Source of the DNA: Bacteroidota bacterium
GTDB lineage: Bacteria; Bacteroidota; Bacteroidia; AKYH767-A; 2013-40CM-41-45
Direction: 5' to 3'
Length of the DNA: 64,000 nucleotides
Assembly: GCA_016721305.1 (NCBI GenBank)
Contig: JADKIH010000001.1
Span: 454,457 to 518,456 of the forward strand
The position numbers and the translations under genes are program-made. Shown here piece by piece: positions 1 to 9,933 of the stretch. Numbering within the stretch: position 1 is the stretch's first letter; each line of letters begins with the position of its first letter. The notes beneath the pieces are model-generated. The model saw nothing but the letters and a program-made list of their open reading frames with translations, was not told the origin of the DNA and did not search any database.

Positions 1-801
1 TTCGGCGTCGTTTATGCCATTCAGCTGGCAGAAGATGTACTGAACGAAACCGGCAAGTTATACTGCCTTGGCGATATCGTGCACAATGACGAGGAAATTG
101 AACGTCTGCGAAAAAAAGGGCTCATCTCCATTACCCACGAACAACTGAAAGAAGTAAAAAACGAAACCGTTCTTCTTCGTGCACACGGAGAACCTCCCTC
201 TACTTATCAAATTGCAATCGAAAACAATCTGACACTCGTAGATGCGAGCTGTCCGGTTGTACTTAAACTTCAAAATCGTGTTAAGCAATCATCCGACGAC
301 GAAAAAAGTATTTTCATTTACGGCAAAAGAGGACACGCCGAAGTTGAAGGACTCATCGGTCAAACCTCAAAGCCGGTAACTGTTTTCACCGATCTTTCGG
401 AATTGGATTTTGACAATATGCCCGCTAAAATTTCGCTTTACAGTCAGACTACAAAAAGCACGGAGAAATTTTACAGCATGTATAACCAGCTACTCGATCG
501 CGGTCTTGATGTTGAGCTAAATGACACAACCTGCCGTCAGGTTTCAAATCGTGATGTACAGATTCGCGACTTTGCTTCTTCCTTTGATGTGATTGTTTTT
601 GTTTCAGGGCAAAAGTCTTCGAACGGGAAAGTTCTTTATGAAGTCTGCAAAAAGCATAACACCCGTTCCTATTTCATTTCTACACTCGAGGAAATTGACT
701 CCCGCTGGTTTAAATCAGGGGATCGCGTCGGAATCAGCGGTGCTACTTCAACGCCGATGTGGCTGATGAAAGATGCAAAAGAAATCATCGAAAAAATCTG
801 A
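1..801 (+). CDS. ispH: 4-hydroxy-3-methylbut-2-enyl diphosphate reductase, 5' truncated
   Basis: IspH performs the last step of the MEP isoprenoid pathway, reducing HMBPP to IPP and DMAPP with a [4Fe-4S] cluster. The reading frame is open from base 1 (FGVVYAIQLAED), so the start and the first cluster cysteine (GFCFG) lie outside the window. The other two expected cysteines are present in DASCPVV and NDTTCRQV, as is the family motif GHAEVEGLIG. A GTG at position 85-87 is internal and not the start. The stop TGA directly abuts the stop of the convergent adhesin gene. Identification is secure; only the N-terminus is missing. Confidence 0.95.
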   Translation, partial: FGVVYAIQLAEDVLNETGKLYCLGDIVHNDEEIERLRKKGLISITHEQLKEVKNETVLLRAHGEPPSTYQIAIENNLTLVDASCPVVLKLQNRVKQSSDDEKSIFIYGKRGHAEVEGLIGQTSKPVTVFTDLSELDFDNMPAKISLYSQTTKSTEKFYSMYNQLLDRGLDVELNDTTCRQVSNRDVQIRDFASSFDVIVFVSGQKSSNGKVLYEVCKKHNTRSYFISTLEEIDSRWFKSGDRVGISGATSTPMWLMKDAKEIIEKI

Positions 802-817
802 CTACCTCACCAGATTT
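793..817. terminator. Bidirectional hairpin over two convergent stop codons
   Basis: AAATCTG (794-800) pairs with CAGATTT (811-817) around a 10-base loop that contains both stop codons. On the minus strand the stem is followed by TTTTTT; on the plus strand by a weaker ATTTT. It probably ends transcription of the adhesin and may also serve ispH. Confidence 0.55.
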
Positions 818-3800
818 ATTTTCCCTACAAATTCGTGATTCCTTCCACCCGAATCGATAGCATGCGCTAAGTAAACATAGGTGTCGCCCTGACATTGTCG
901 GCCATCACCTCTGAAATTTCCATCCCAGCCTTTTTCGATATTATCTGTTACGAATATTTCCATTCCCCAACGATCGAATACTGTCATTTCAAAAGAGCTC
1001 ACGCCAACTCCAAAAGGCTTGAACATTTCATTGATACCATCGTTATTCGGCGTAAATGCGTTCGGGAAGTAAATCGCGAACTCATCGCGTACATGAATCA
1101 TCTTCCTCAATGTATCATAACACATTTTATCGCTTCTGACGATGAGCGTAATTTCGTACGTGCCTGTATCCGGAAAAGTATGCTGCGGATTCAGTTCATT
1201 AGAAATCTGACTATCTCCGAAGTTCCAGCTGCCTGCAACAGCCAACTGACTTAAATTTGTAAAGTCGACTACAGGATTGAAAATAGAAACATCGGAATTA
1301 CTTACTGCGAAGTCGGCTACCGGGTTCGGATTCACAATTACAGAAGCAGGAACGACGGCATCGGCACGACAGCCATTATCGGATATTACAATGGTGAACG
1401 AGATAAGAACCCGCTGCATTGTAAGTATGAACCGTGCTTGTGCCGGATGCAGTGGCATCATCTCCAAACTCCCAGGTCGACGACACGACAGGAATCGCAT
1501 TTGGCATTGAATAAAAATGCACTTCCAATCCCGAACAACCTTGTGGCGGTGCCGGAGTAAATCCGGGATCGGGTTTTGGATTTACAATCATTGAAACAAC
1601 CTGACTTACAGGAGGCGTTCCACAATTATCGGTTACAGTGACCGTATATTGTGTGTTTGCAGTAGGCGAAACCATAATCGTATTCGAAGAACTTCCTTCG
1701 CTCCACTGATAATTGTAAGGACCTCCATTGCCACCTGCTGCACCGGCATGTAACATTCCCTGATCGCCTATGCAAATTGTATCACCGCTCACAAATGGAA
1801 CCATCAATGGCGGATTTACACTAACCGAAATGGTTTGCGGCGAAGAAGAGCAACCGTTTGCGTCGGTGGCAGAAACCGTATAAGATGAAGTTGTCGTTGG
1901 TGAAACAACGGCTGTACTTTCAACTGAACCGGTATTCCATTGGTAGGAATAAGATGGCGATCCACCCGATGCACTTGCATGAAGTGTTACCGATTGGCCT
2001 ATACAGATCGGATCAGCTGACGTTACAGAAACAACAATCGGTGTCGGCTGTTGGATATGCATAGTCGAAGTAATGGTGCATCCATTTTGATCTGAAACGG
2101 TAACATGATACTCACCGGCACTTAGACTGAATAGCGAATTTGATTCGGCATGCTGTCCGCTCCATTCATACTGATATGGCGGCATTCCACCGCTTACAGA
2201 AGCGCGCAAAGTTCCATCAGAACTTCCGTAGCATGTCACAGGCGTTGGTGTAAGCAATGCTTGCATTGCACCAGGTTCACTACGTCATTCGATGCAGTTG
2301 CTGAACAACCGTGACTATCTGTAACAACGGCAGTGTAATTTCCAGCCGGAAGATTCATAGCCGCAGCATCATTTCCGCCGTATGGTAACCAGTTGTAATG
2401 GTAAGGTTCTGTTCCGCCAATAACATTCAGAAGCACGGAGCCATTCGTTGAACCAAAGCATGACACCGGATTTGACAATGAAGTTACTTCCACAGAAGCC
2501 GGTTCATTTACGATTACATGCGATGATGCTGAGCACCCGTTTGCATCAGTTATGATTACATCATACTGCCCCGAATTCAAAGAGCTAATTGTTGATGATG
2601 AAGAACCATCGGACCACATGAAAGTATATGGAGAAACACCTCCGCTGCATTGCACCGTTGCAAAGCCATCGGAGCCTCCAAAACAGGTAACAGGGACAAC
2701 GGTTGTAGATTTCGTCAAAGCCGCCGGCTGATTTACTACTACGTACGAGGAGAGAGTGCAACCGTTCGCATCGGTGAGAATTGCGGTGTAGCTACCTGCC
2801 GATAAATTATTGGCCGTCATTAAATGGTCGCCATTGCTCCATGTGCAAGAATAAGGAGTTACACCTCCGGTGAGTGATACCGTAGCACTACCATCATTGC
2901 CTCCGAAGCAATTCACCGGCAATGAAGAAACGGTTTGCAAGAGACGGTCAGGTTGAATAATCGTCACATTAACTCCGGTAACACAACCATTCACATCCGT
3001 CACGGTTGCGGTGTGTTGTCCGGCCGACAATCCACTTACATCGGCTCCGGATGCTATTCCGGACGACCAATAGAACGTATATGGGGCATTGCCGCTGAGG
3101 ACTTGAATTTGAGCCTGCCCGTCATTTCCTCCGTTACAATTCACGTTTGAAATTACAGAGACGACGGCTTGAGGTCCGTTCAGGTTTGAAATACCGACAG
3201 AAGAAGATGTCGTACAGCTATTCGCATCAGTAACGATGACAGTATATGACCCTGCCAGAACATTCGACAAAGTTGAACTCAAACCGTTTGCAGGTGCCCA
3301 GTTGTATGAATAAGGAGCTACACCTCCGGAAACTGCAACCGAAGCTGATCCGTCGGCATAACCGCATTGTGCAGGAATGGCAGAAGTGATCAATCCTAAC
3401 GGTGCAGGTTCAGATACACTTGCAGTAGAAGATGCTGTGCAACCATTCGCATCAGAAACTGTAACTGTGTATTGACCGATGCCTAATGAAATTAAGGATG
3501 GTGCATTTGACGAACTTCCATTCCATGAATATGAATACGGCGCTACACCTCCGGAGACAGAAACACTCACCATACCATCGCTTCCGCCGTTGCATAATAC
3601 AGGTGAGGCAACAGAAGCTGAAGCAACAACTTCCTGCGGTTCACTGACACTAACATTCAACGTTTGAACACATGAGTTCGCATCGACAATTGTACAGATA
3701 TAATTTCCGGCAGATAATCCGCTTACAGAAGATGTTGTGTAATTTCCGGGCGACCAGTTATAGGTAAATGGTGCGGCACCTCCGCTCAACGAAACACTTG

Positions 3801-6800
3801 CCGAAGCATTATTGCCGGCATGACAACTAACAGGCGATAACGATGAAATAGATGCCGTCATTAATCCTGAGTTTCCGATATTCAATACAACCGTTGAGCT
3901 GCAACCATTGGCATCCGTTACTCGGACGCTGTACAAGCCGGCTGCTAATCCCATTTGGCTCGCGCCGACAGCTCCGTTTGAAAGCCAGCTATAAGCATAA
4001 GGTGAAGTACCACCTGATGCAAACACACTTCCGCTTCCGTTGCTTAGCCCACATGTTCCGTCTACGATTGATGTTGTGAGACTGATGGCCGATGCCTGTG
4101 CAATCGAAATACCTGATGAAGACGTACAACCATTTGCGTCGGTAATGGTAACTGAATAAGACGCTGCACTTAATCCGCTTATCATTGCCGATGTAGCACC
4201 TGTGCTCCATTGATAAGAATATGGCTGATTTCCTCCCGCTACGACTACCGAAGCATAACCGTCATTTCCTCCAAAGCAATTTACACTATGTGTGCTAGGC
4301 TGAATTGTTATCGGCAACGGCTGATTAACAATAGCGTTCAGACTCGTTGTACATCCATTGGCATCAGAGATTACAACAGAATAATTTCCTGCTGAAATTC
4401 CGCTCAATGTGCTTGCGTGACTACTATTTGACCATAGATATGTGTATGGTTGAGTGCCACCTGTGGCAGTTAAACCAATGGATCCATTCGTGCCATTGAA
4501 ACAAGTAACATCGGTTGTCGACACTTGAGTTGCTAAAACAACAGGTTGTGTTATTTGCACAGGAATAGATGTAACACAATGATTAGCATCGGTCACTGTT
4601 ACCGTATGCACGCCTGAAGGAAGATTGTATGCTGTACCTGAAGTTGATGATCCGCTCGACCATTGATAAACAAACGGAGGAGTTCCTCCTGTCACTGTAA
4701 TTCCTGCACTGCCATTTGCGTCACCGAAACAATTTGCAGGATGAACAAAATCAAGAGCAGCCTGAGGGCCGTTCATGTTTGAAACACCGATGGAAAATGT
4801 CGAACTGCACGAATGAGCATCTGTTACAACTACGCTATACGAACCTGCTGCGAGTCCGCTGACAGACGAAGACGTTGAACCTGTACTCCATAAATATGTA
4901 TAAGGAGCCACTCCTCCACCGGCGATTATTTGCGCTGAGCCATTTGACAGTCCACACGTTGCCGGAACTATGGTTGAGTTTGCCGTAATCGGCGTTGGTT
5001 GTGAAATGTTCGCTTGTGAAGAAGTCTGACAACCGTTCACATCGGTAACAACAACATTGTATGAGCCAGAGGCAAGGCCACTAACGCTCGATGAAGTTGC
5101 CGGTAAGCCCTGCCATTGATAAGTGTATGGCGTTGTACCACCACTTACCGTTACAGTTGCAGTTCCGTTTGCCTGGCCATAGCAATTTGCATTCAATGAC
5201 GAAGCTGTTGATGCCAACATTCGGGCCGGTTGTGAAACCACGGCACTTGTTGCCACTGTACAATTATGAGCATCGGTTATTGTACAAGAATATGTTCCGG
5301 CTGACAGACCACTGACATTTCCGGTTGTAAATCCTCCCGGCGTCCATTGGTATGAAAACGGCGGAGTACCGCCTGTAAATGAAACCGAAGCGGTTGCATT
5401 TGCACCTCCGTAACAAGAGACAGAGGAGGTAGTAGCCGCAACCGAAGTCATCGTTCCGGAATTACTCACCGTCATTGATGATGTGCTTGTACAGCCATTC
5501 GCATCCGTTGCTCGTACCGTATAATTTCCTGAGGCGAGTGATGAAATACTCGAAGCTGTTGATGAGCCCGGTGTCCACAAATACGTGTATCCCGGCGTTC
5601 CGCCTAAACAAACGACTTGCGCTGTTCCGTTATTAAATCCACATGTTCCATCTTGGACTGTAGGTGTGAGAACTAAAGGAGATGGTTGAGAAATATTCGT
5701 TGTCGCCACGGATGTACAACCATTGGCGTCGGTGAGCTGAACGGAATACGATCCGGCTGTTAATGATGATGCTGTCGAAGAATTTCCTCCCGTTGGCGTC
5801 CAATGATAAGTGAACGGTGCAAGTCCTCCTGTTACAGCAGCTGAAGCAGAGCCATTGGATCCACCGTAGCATGTGACGGAAGAGATGGGCGCTGCCGAAA
5901 TAGAAGGTGGCGGGCTGGCAACAACGGTAGCAGTTGCAGGCATCGAACATCCGTTCGCATCAATGATGATAACATTATATGTACCAGACGAAAGACCTGT
6001 ACGCTGTGCTATATGTGTCGTGTCCGGCATCCAGTTGAATGAATATGGAGGATTTCCTCCGCTGACAGAAACAGAAGCGCTGCCGTTTGAATTTCCGCAC
6101 GTTGTCGGCGAAGTGGTCACTGTAACACTTATTGGCGATGGCTGTGTGATAGTAGAAGTTGCCGTTGAAGTACATCCATACCGATCGGTCACAACGACGG
6201 TATAACTACCGCCTGCCAAGCCGCTTGCTGTTGAAGCTGTAGATCCTCCCGGTGACCATGAATAGGTGAAAGGTGCACTTCCCGTTGCCGTTACCGATGC
6301 CGAACCATTTGGCGGAATTGCACAAGTTGCATTTACGCCTGCCGTTACAGACGACAATGGAGGGACGAGAATAGTAAAAGAATAAGTTTGATATCCGTTC
6401 ATCGGACAATTATTATCCTGAACGGTTATAAGAAATGTGTATGGCTGCGAACGGGCCTGACCTAAAGTCGGCGTCCATGTAAAAGTTCCTGTCGGAAATG
6501 GAGAACCTGCCGATGTAAACGATGCACCGGAAATGTTTCCGATATATGTCATTGTTACGGCTTGTCCGCTGTTAGGGTCGTTTGAATTAATATTGAAGGT
6601 AATTGGTTTTCCCGGACAAGCAACGATGTCGAATGTACTGCTGCCATTTACTCCCGAAGAAGTAGGGATGATGTTTGAACAATTCTGTGTCCAAACTTCC
6701 ATGTCTCGTATCACGGAACCAACAAGAACTCCGTTGCGATATTCCTTTACTAGTATAGCCATTACCCCTACTTCGAGAGCTGTTGGCGTAATGGTGATAT

Positions 6801-7560
6801 CTCCTGAATTATCCAGGGTAATTGCCGGTGAAGAAGAAATCGGACTAGAAACTGAGTAGCCGGGTTTGAAGACTACGTTTGTTCCTGCAGCTGATCGCGG
6901 AGTGACCCAGGTATAAACAAGAGAGTCACCATCGCTGTCGTAAGCACCGTGATTAAAATGAAATGTTTGTCCGATGCAAAAGAATAGGACAGGAATGTTT
7001 GTGAAAATCGGTGCAGAGTTATTGGTAACGACCAAATTGTTTAGCGTTGCCTCGATATAAGTTGCAGGGACGCCCGTACAATTTGCCGGTGTGTACTGAA
7101 GTGTGGTGATCGCGCAATTTCGGCAACAGATGCTGTAACCAAATATCCAGTCAGCACATCGATTAGGAAGAGTTACATTTCCGCGGTACTCATATTTCTG
7201 AAAACCGGGATAAGAACCACCCTGACAAGTTGTAACAGCCGTGCTACAAGTCATGGAGATTTCGTTGCCGGTGCCGGGCACTCTGCTAATCGTTACTGTT
7301 GAATTTACTCCACAAGAAATCGAAGAATAATTAATCGTTACGTTATTCGGCGCGGCAACTCCTGAACAATCGCGGTACAATTCCAGCGTAAGCTCATAAG
7401 TGTTTCCGCTAATCCAACGATAAGTGAGATCGGCCCCGCTGATGTGAGTTGCCTTTGAAGCAAATGGCAAAAATGCAAAGCCCATCAAAATCAAAGCACT
7501 CAAAAAGCGCTGAAATTGATGGAAATTAATGCCAGTTATACTTCTGAAAAAAGGGTTCAT
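802..7560 (-). CDS. Giant SprB-repeat adhesin with T9SS type B sorting domain (two frame breaks)
   Basis: A secreted surface protein of about 2,250 residues. Order: signal peptide (MNPFFRSITG...LPFASKA), an N-terminal domain starting THISGADLTYRW, about 19 SprB-type repeats of about 75 residues (each with a TCxGG-like cysteine and a second one in TDANGC), Ig-like and PKD domains, and a C-terminal gliding-motility-associated domain (FPNAFTPNNDGINEMFKPFG), the type B T9SS signal. The start at 7560 is chosen over 7596 because it opens the signal peptide. The frame breaks near 2262 and near 1405, and the protein resumes in another frame each time, so three open frames (2236-7560, 1376-2266, 802-1500) are one gene. 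SprB-like proteins are moved along the surface as gliding adhesins; that role is inferred here. Its neighbours are the gld operon. Confidence 0.9.
2480..5660 (-). repeat. Duplicated seven-repeat super-unit inside the adhesin
   Basis: Repeats 4-10 and 11-17 have the same order of two subtypes (A B B A B B B) and match pairwise. Type A begins TCG..NG and ends without a QP linker (SNSG, SNxNGPQA); type B begins CxGG and usually ends xQPxP or xEPxx. Repeats 4 and 11 start with DGTCG, 7 and 14 end NGPQA. The two units start near 5660 and 4070 and are each about 1,590 bp. Confidence 0.75.
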
Positions 7561-7675
7561 TGTCAATTTCGGCAAATTTGACTCAAAAAGCCACATTTGC
7601 CAGTGTGTGTGGGTTCTCGAAATATAGGCTAGCCACGGATGGGTGGGTGACGATTTGGGGGGATTGCTTACAAGT

Positions 7676-7935
7676 TGCGGGGTGCGGGTTGCTGGGTGCG
7701 GGTTGCGCGGGTTACGGGTTGCGGGTTACGGGTTGCGGGTTACGGGTTGCGGGTTACGGGTTGCGGGTTACGGGTTACGGGTTGCGGGTTGCGAGTTGCA
7801 GGGTGCGGGGCGAAACTTAAAACTTCCACTTACTCTCTTACACTTCCACTTACTTGTCACTGGGTGTTTGGGGTGCGGGTTGCGAGTTGCGAGTTGCGAG
7901 TTGCGGGTTACGGGTTGCGGGTTGCGGGTTACGGG
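7676..7935. repeat. G-rich heptad arrays GGGTTRC with a duplicated flank
   Basis: Twelve uninterrupted GGGTTAC/GGGTTGC heptads fill 7709-7792, flanked by degenerate units (GAGTTGC, GGGTGC). A second, shorter block with GAGTTGC and GGGTTRC units covers 7876-7931. A 31-base sequence following each block is repeated exactly at 7806-7836 and 7932-7962, so a unit of 126 bp is duplicated. CT-rich CACTTAC/CTTCCACTTAC words follow each copy. The tract fills most of the 484 bp between gldO and the adhesin start, with the G-rich strand as template for the adhesin. Open frames across it (GLRVAGYGLRVTG-type) are repeat translations, not genes. Confidence 0.9.
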
Positions 7936-7993
7936 GCGAAACTTAAAACTTCCACTTACTCTTCCACTTCCAATTACTTTGGGTCCTACTCAT

Positions 7994-8024
7994 AAAAAAA
8001 GCCGCTCTTTTCGGAACGGCTTTA
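7994..8024 (-). terminator. Terminator after gldO
   Basis: On the minus strand AAAGCCG and CGGCTTT form a stem around ttccgaaaagag and run into seven Ts. It lies 20 bp past the gldO stop and closely resembles the terminator after gldN. Confidence 0.85.
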
Positions 8025-8044
8025 TTACTTGTCATTTTATGGAG

Positions 8045-8884
8045 TTAGAACTCCCACATATCATGTTCGAAGTTGGTTATCTCTTCTTTGATTCTTTCTG
8101 ACTCCAGAAGAGCATTCATGCCTTGTGTGTAATCGATGATTCGCCGATCGTAGACATTATCTTCCTTTACAATATAGCTTCCGAAGAAACGCTTCTGAAA
8201 AAAGTCGGCATAAGTCATTCGTGCTGCTCCATTCCCCCGATTGAAGACTTCATGTTGTGCCAATACTTTACGGGCGTCGGGAAAGTAAATCCAAAAGAGA
8301 GGAATACGAATATTCCCTTCGCGGACATTTCCTTTTTCATCGGTCATTAAAACCAGGGGTGCGATTCCGATAATTCTCACTTCCATGACCGAACGTTGTT
8401 CGTCGAAGTACCAATCTTCTTTAACTCGATAAGCCACTACTTTATCCGGATCGAAACCACTAATAATGGCTGTATCGATCATGTCATACGGAGGGTCGGG
8501 GGATGGAATCTGAACCGAATCGATCCGAGCCCCTCCTCGACTTTCCACTTCTTTGAGCGTAATGACTTTTGTGAATTCATCATCTTCATACCCATAGGCA
8601 GTGATTGCTCCTTCACGAAGTGCATCATAAATCACTTCCATTAAATTTTTCCGTTCCTGCGATGATTTAAAGACAGGAAACTTCAAAGGTAGATTCATCT
8701 TCTCTTCGAGATCGATGACACGCCAGACTCGCTTAGACCACATCATATTGGCTTCGCGGAGATAAGGCAAAGGAACTTCGCGCCGATCAGCATCCTTCGG
8801 TTTAGGAGGAATTAATACTGATTCTTGCGCGAACAACATTTGAGCATTCAAAATTGAAACGAATAACAAAACTTTGACTTTCAT
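8045..8884 (-). CDS. gldO: T9SS/gliding protein GldO (GldN paralogue)
   Basis: A 279-residue exported protein (signal peptide MKVKVLLFVSILNAQMLFAQ) of the GldN/GldO family, which forms the periplasmic ring of the T9SS with GldK. It matches the neighbouring gldN product along its whole length: PYLREANMMWSKRVWRVIDL, AYGYEDDEFTKVITLKEVE, FWIYFPDARK, and an identical C-terminus ending ITNFEHDMWEF. In Flavobacterium johnsoniae gldO also follows gldN and the two are partly redundant; the symbol is assigned here by that position. A terminator lies between the two genes, so gldO may have its own promoter in 8885-9014. This copy is intact, while gldN shows a frame break. Confidence 0.88.
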   Translation of the reverse strand: MKVKVLLFVSILNAQMLFAQESVLIPPKPKDADRREVPLPYLREANMMWSKRVWRVIDLEEKMNLPLKFPVFKSSQERKNLMEVIYDALREGAITAYGYEDDEFTKVITLKEVESRGGARIDSVQIPSPDPPYDMIDTAIISGFDPDKVVAYRVKEDWYFDEQRSVMEVRIIGIAPLVLMTDEKGNVREGNIRIPLFWIYFPDARKVLAQHEVFNRGNGAARMTYADFFQKRFFGSYIVKEDNVYDRRIIDYTQGMNALLESERIKEEITNFEHDMWEF

Positions 8885-9014
8885 GTGCCCTCCGGTTTTT
8901 AAGTTTACAATGGATGATAAACGAAATCCGGATGAGGCTTCTTGAATTGAAGGACAATTATTTATCGTCTCTTCCTTTAGAATTGTATCAACAATGAGAG
9001 ACGCCGGGTATTAA

Positions 9015-9049
9015 CAAAAAAAAAGCCGCTCCCAGGGGAACGGCTCTTT
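9015..9049 (-). terminator. Terminator between gldN and gldO
   Basis: On the minus strand AGCCG and CGGCT enclose ttcccctgggag and are followed by a run of nine Ts. It sits just past the gldN stop and would uncouple gldO from the gldKLMN transcript. Confidence 0.85.
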
Positions 9050-9067
9050 CTATAGTTTTCTGTAGGA

Positions 9068-9912
9068 TTAAAACTCCCACATATCGTGTTCAAAGTTTGT
9101 TATTTCTTCTTTGATACGTTCAGATTCTAATAAGGCGTTGATACCTTGTTTGTAATCTTCGATACGACGATCGTATACGTTTGCTTCTTTCACGATATAA
9201 CTTCCGAATAAACGCTTTTGAAAGATATCGTCGAATGTTCTGCGTTCAGCATCGTTTGTACGGTTGAACACTTCACTGTTTGCAAACAATTTACGAGCCT
9301 CAGGATAGTAGATCCAGAAGAGAGGAATGCGGAAGTTACCTTCACGAACATCACCCTTTTCATCCGTCATCAATACAAGTGGAGCTATTCCGATGATACG
9401 AACTTCAATTACCGAACGCTGTTTATCGAAGAACCAGTCTTCTTTAACGCGGAAACCGATTACTTTATCCGGATCAAAGTTTTTAGCAATAACTGTATCA
9501 TAAGAATCATAGGAGGATCAGGTCGAGTCATTTGAACTGTATCGACGCGAGCACCACCGTGGTTTTCCACTTCTTTCAAAGTGATCACCTTTGTGAATTC
9601 ATCGTCCTCATAACCATACGCAGTGAGCGATCCTTCTTTGATGGCGTCATAAATAACATCCATTAAGTTTTTACGATCATGCGTAGATTTAGAACTAGGG
9701 AATTTCAACGGCAGGTTGATCTTCTCGTTCAAATCGATTACTCTCCAGATACGCTTAGACCACATTACATCCGCTTCGCGTAAGTAAGGGTAAGGAATTA
9801 CCTGGCGTGTTATTGCTGTTTCCTTAACATAAACGTTGTCAAGAACTGTTTGCTGAGCAAAAAGTGCCGAGCTGAACAGAATACAGACGAATAACAGAAA
9901 TTTAATTTTCAT
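9068..9912 (-). CDS. gldN: T9SS/gliding protein GldN (one frame break)
   Basis: About 281 residues with a signal peptide (MKIKFLLFVCILFSSALFAQ). It is the fourth gene of the gldKLMN operon and starts 21 bp after gldM. The family is a T9SS core component that binds the GldK lipoprotein ring in the periplasm. The frame breaks near 9511: PDPPMILMIQ is seen where the paralogue has PDPPYDMIDT, and restoring one T gives PDPPYDSYDT and leads into DPDKVIGFRVKEDWFFDKQRSV and the rest of the protein to ITNFEHDMWEF. A single-base deletion in the reads is the simplest explanation. Confidence 0.92.
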
Positions 9913-9933
9913 GAGTCCTCCTATGATAGATTA

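Noticed and set aside
7676..7935. Possible CRISPR array
   Set aside because: The units are only 7 bp, contiguous and degenerate, with no unique spacers and no cas genes nearby.
7560..8101. Three overlapping open frames of 86-152 codons across the G-rich repeats
   Set aside because: They are translations of the heptad repeat in three frames (GLRVAGYGLRVTG-like), overlap the gldO 3' end, and have no start or family features.
9068..9912. gldN as a true pseudogene replaced by gldO
   Set aside because: One missing base restores the whole protein, and essential genes nearby show the same kind of lesion.
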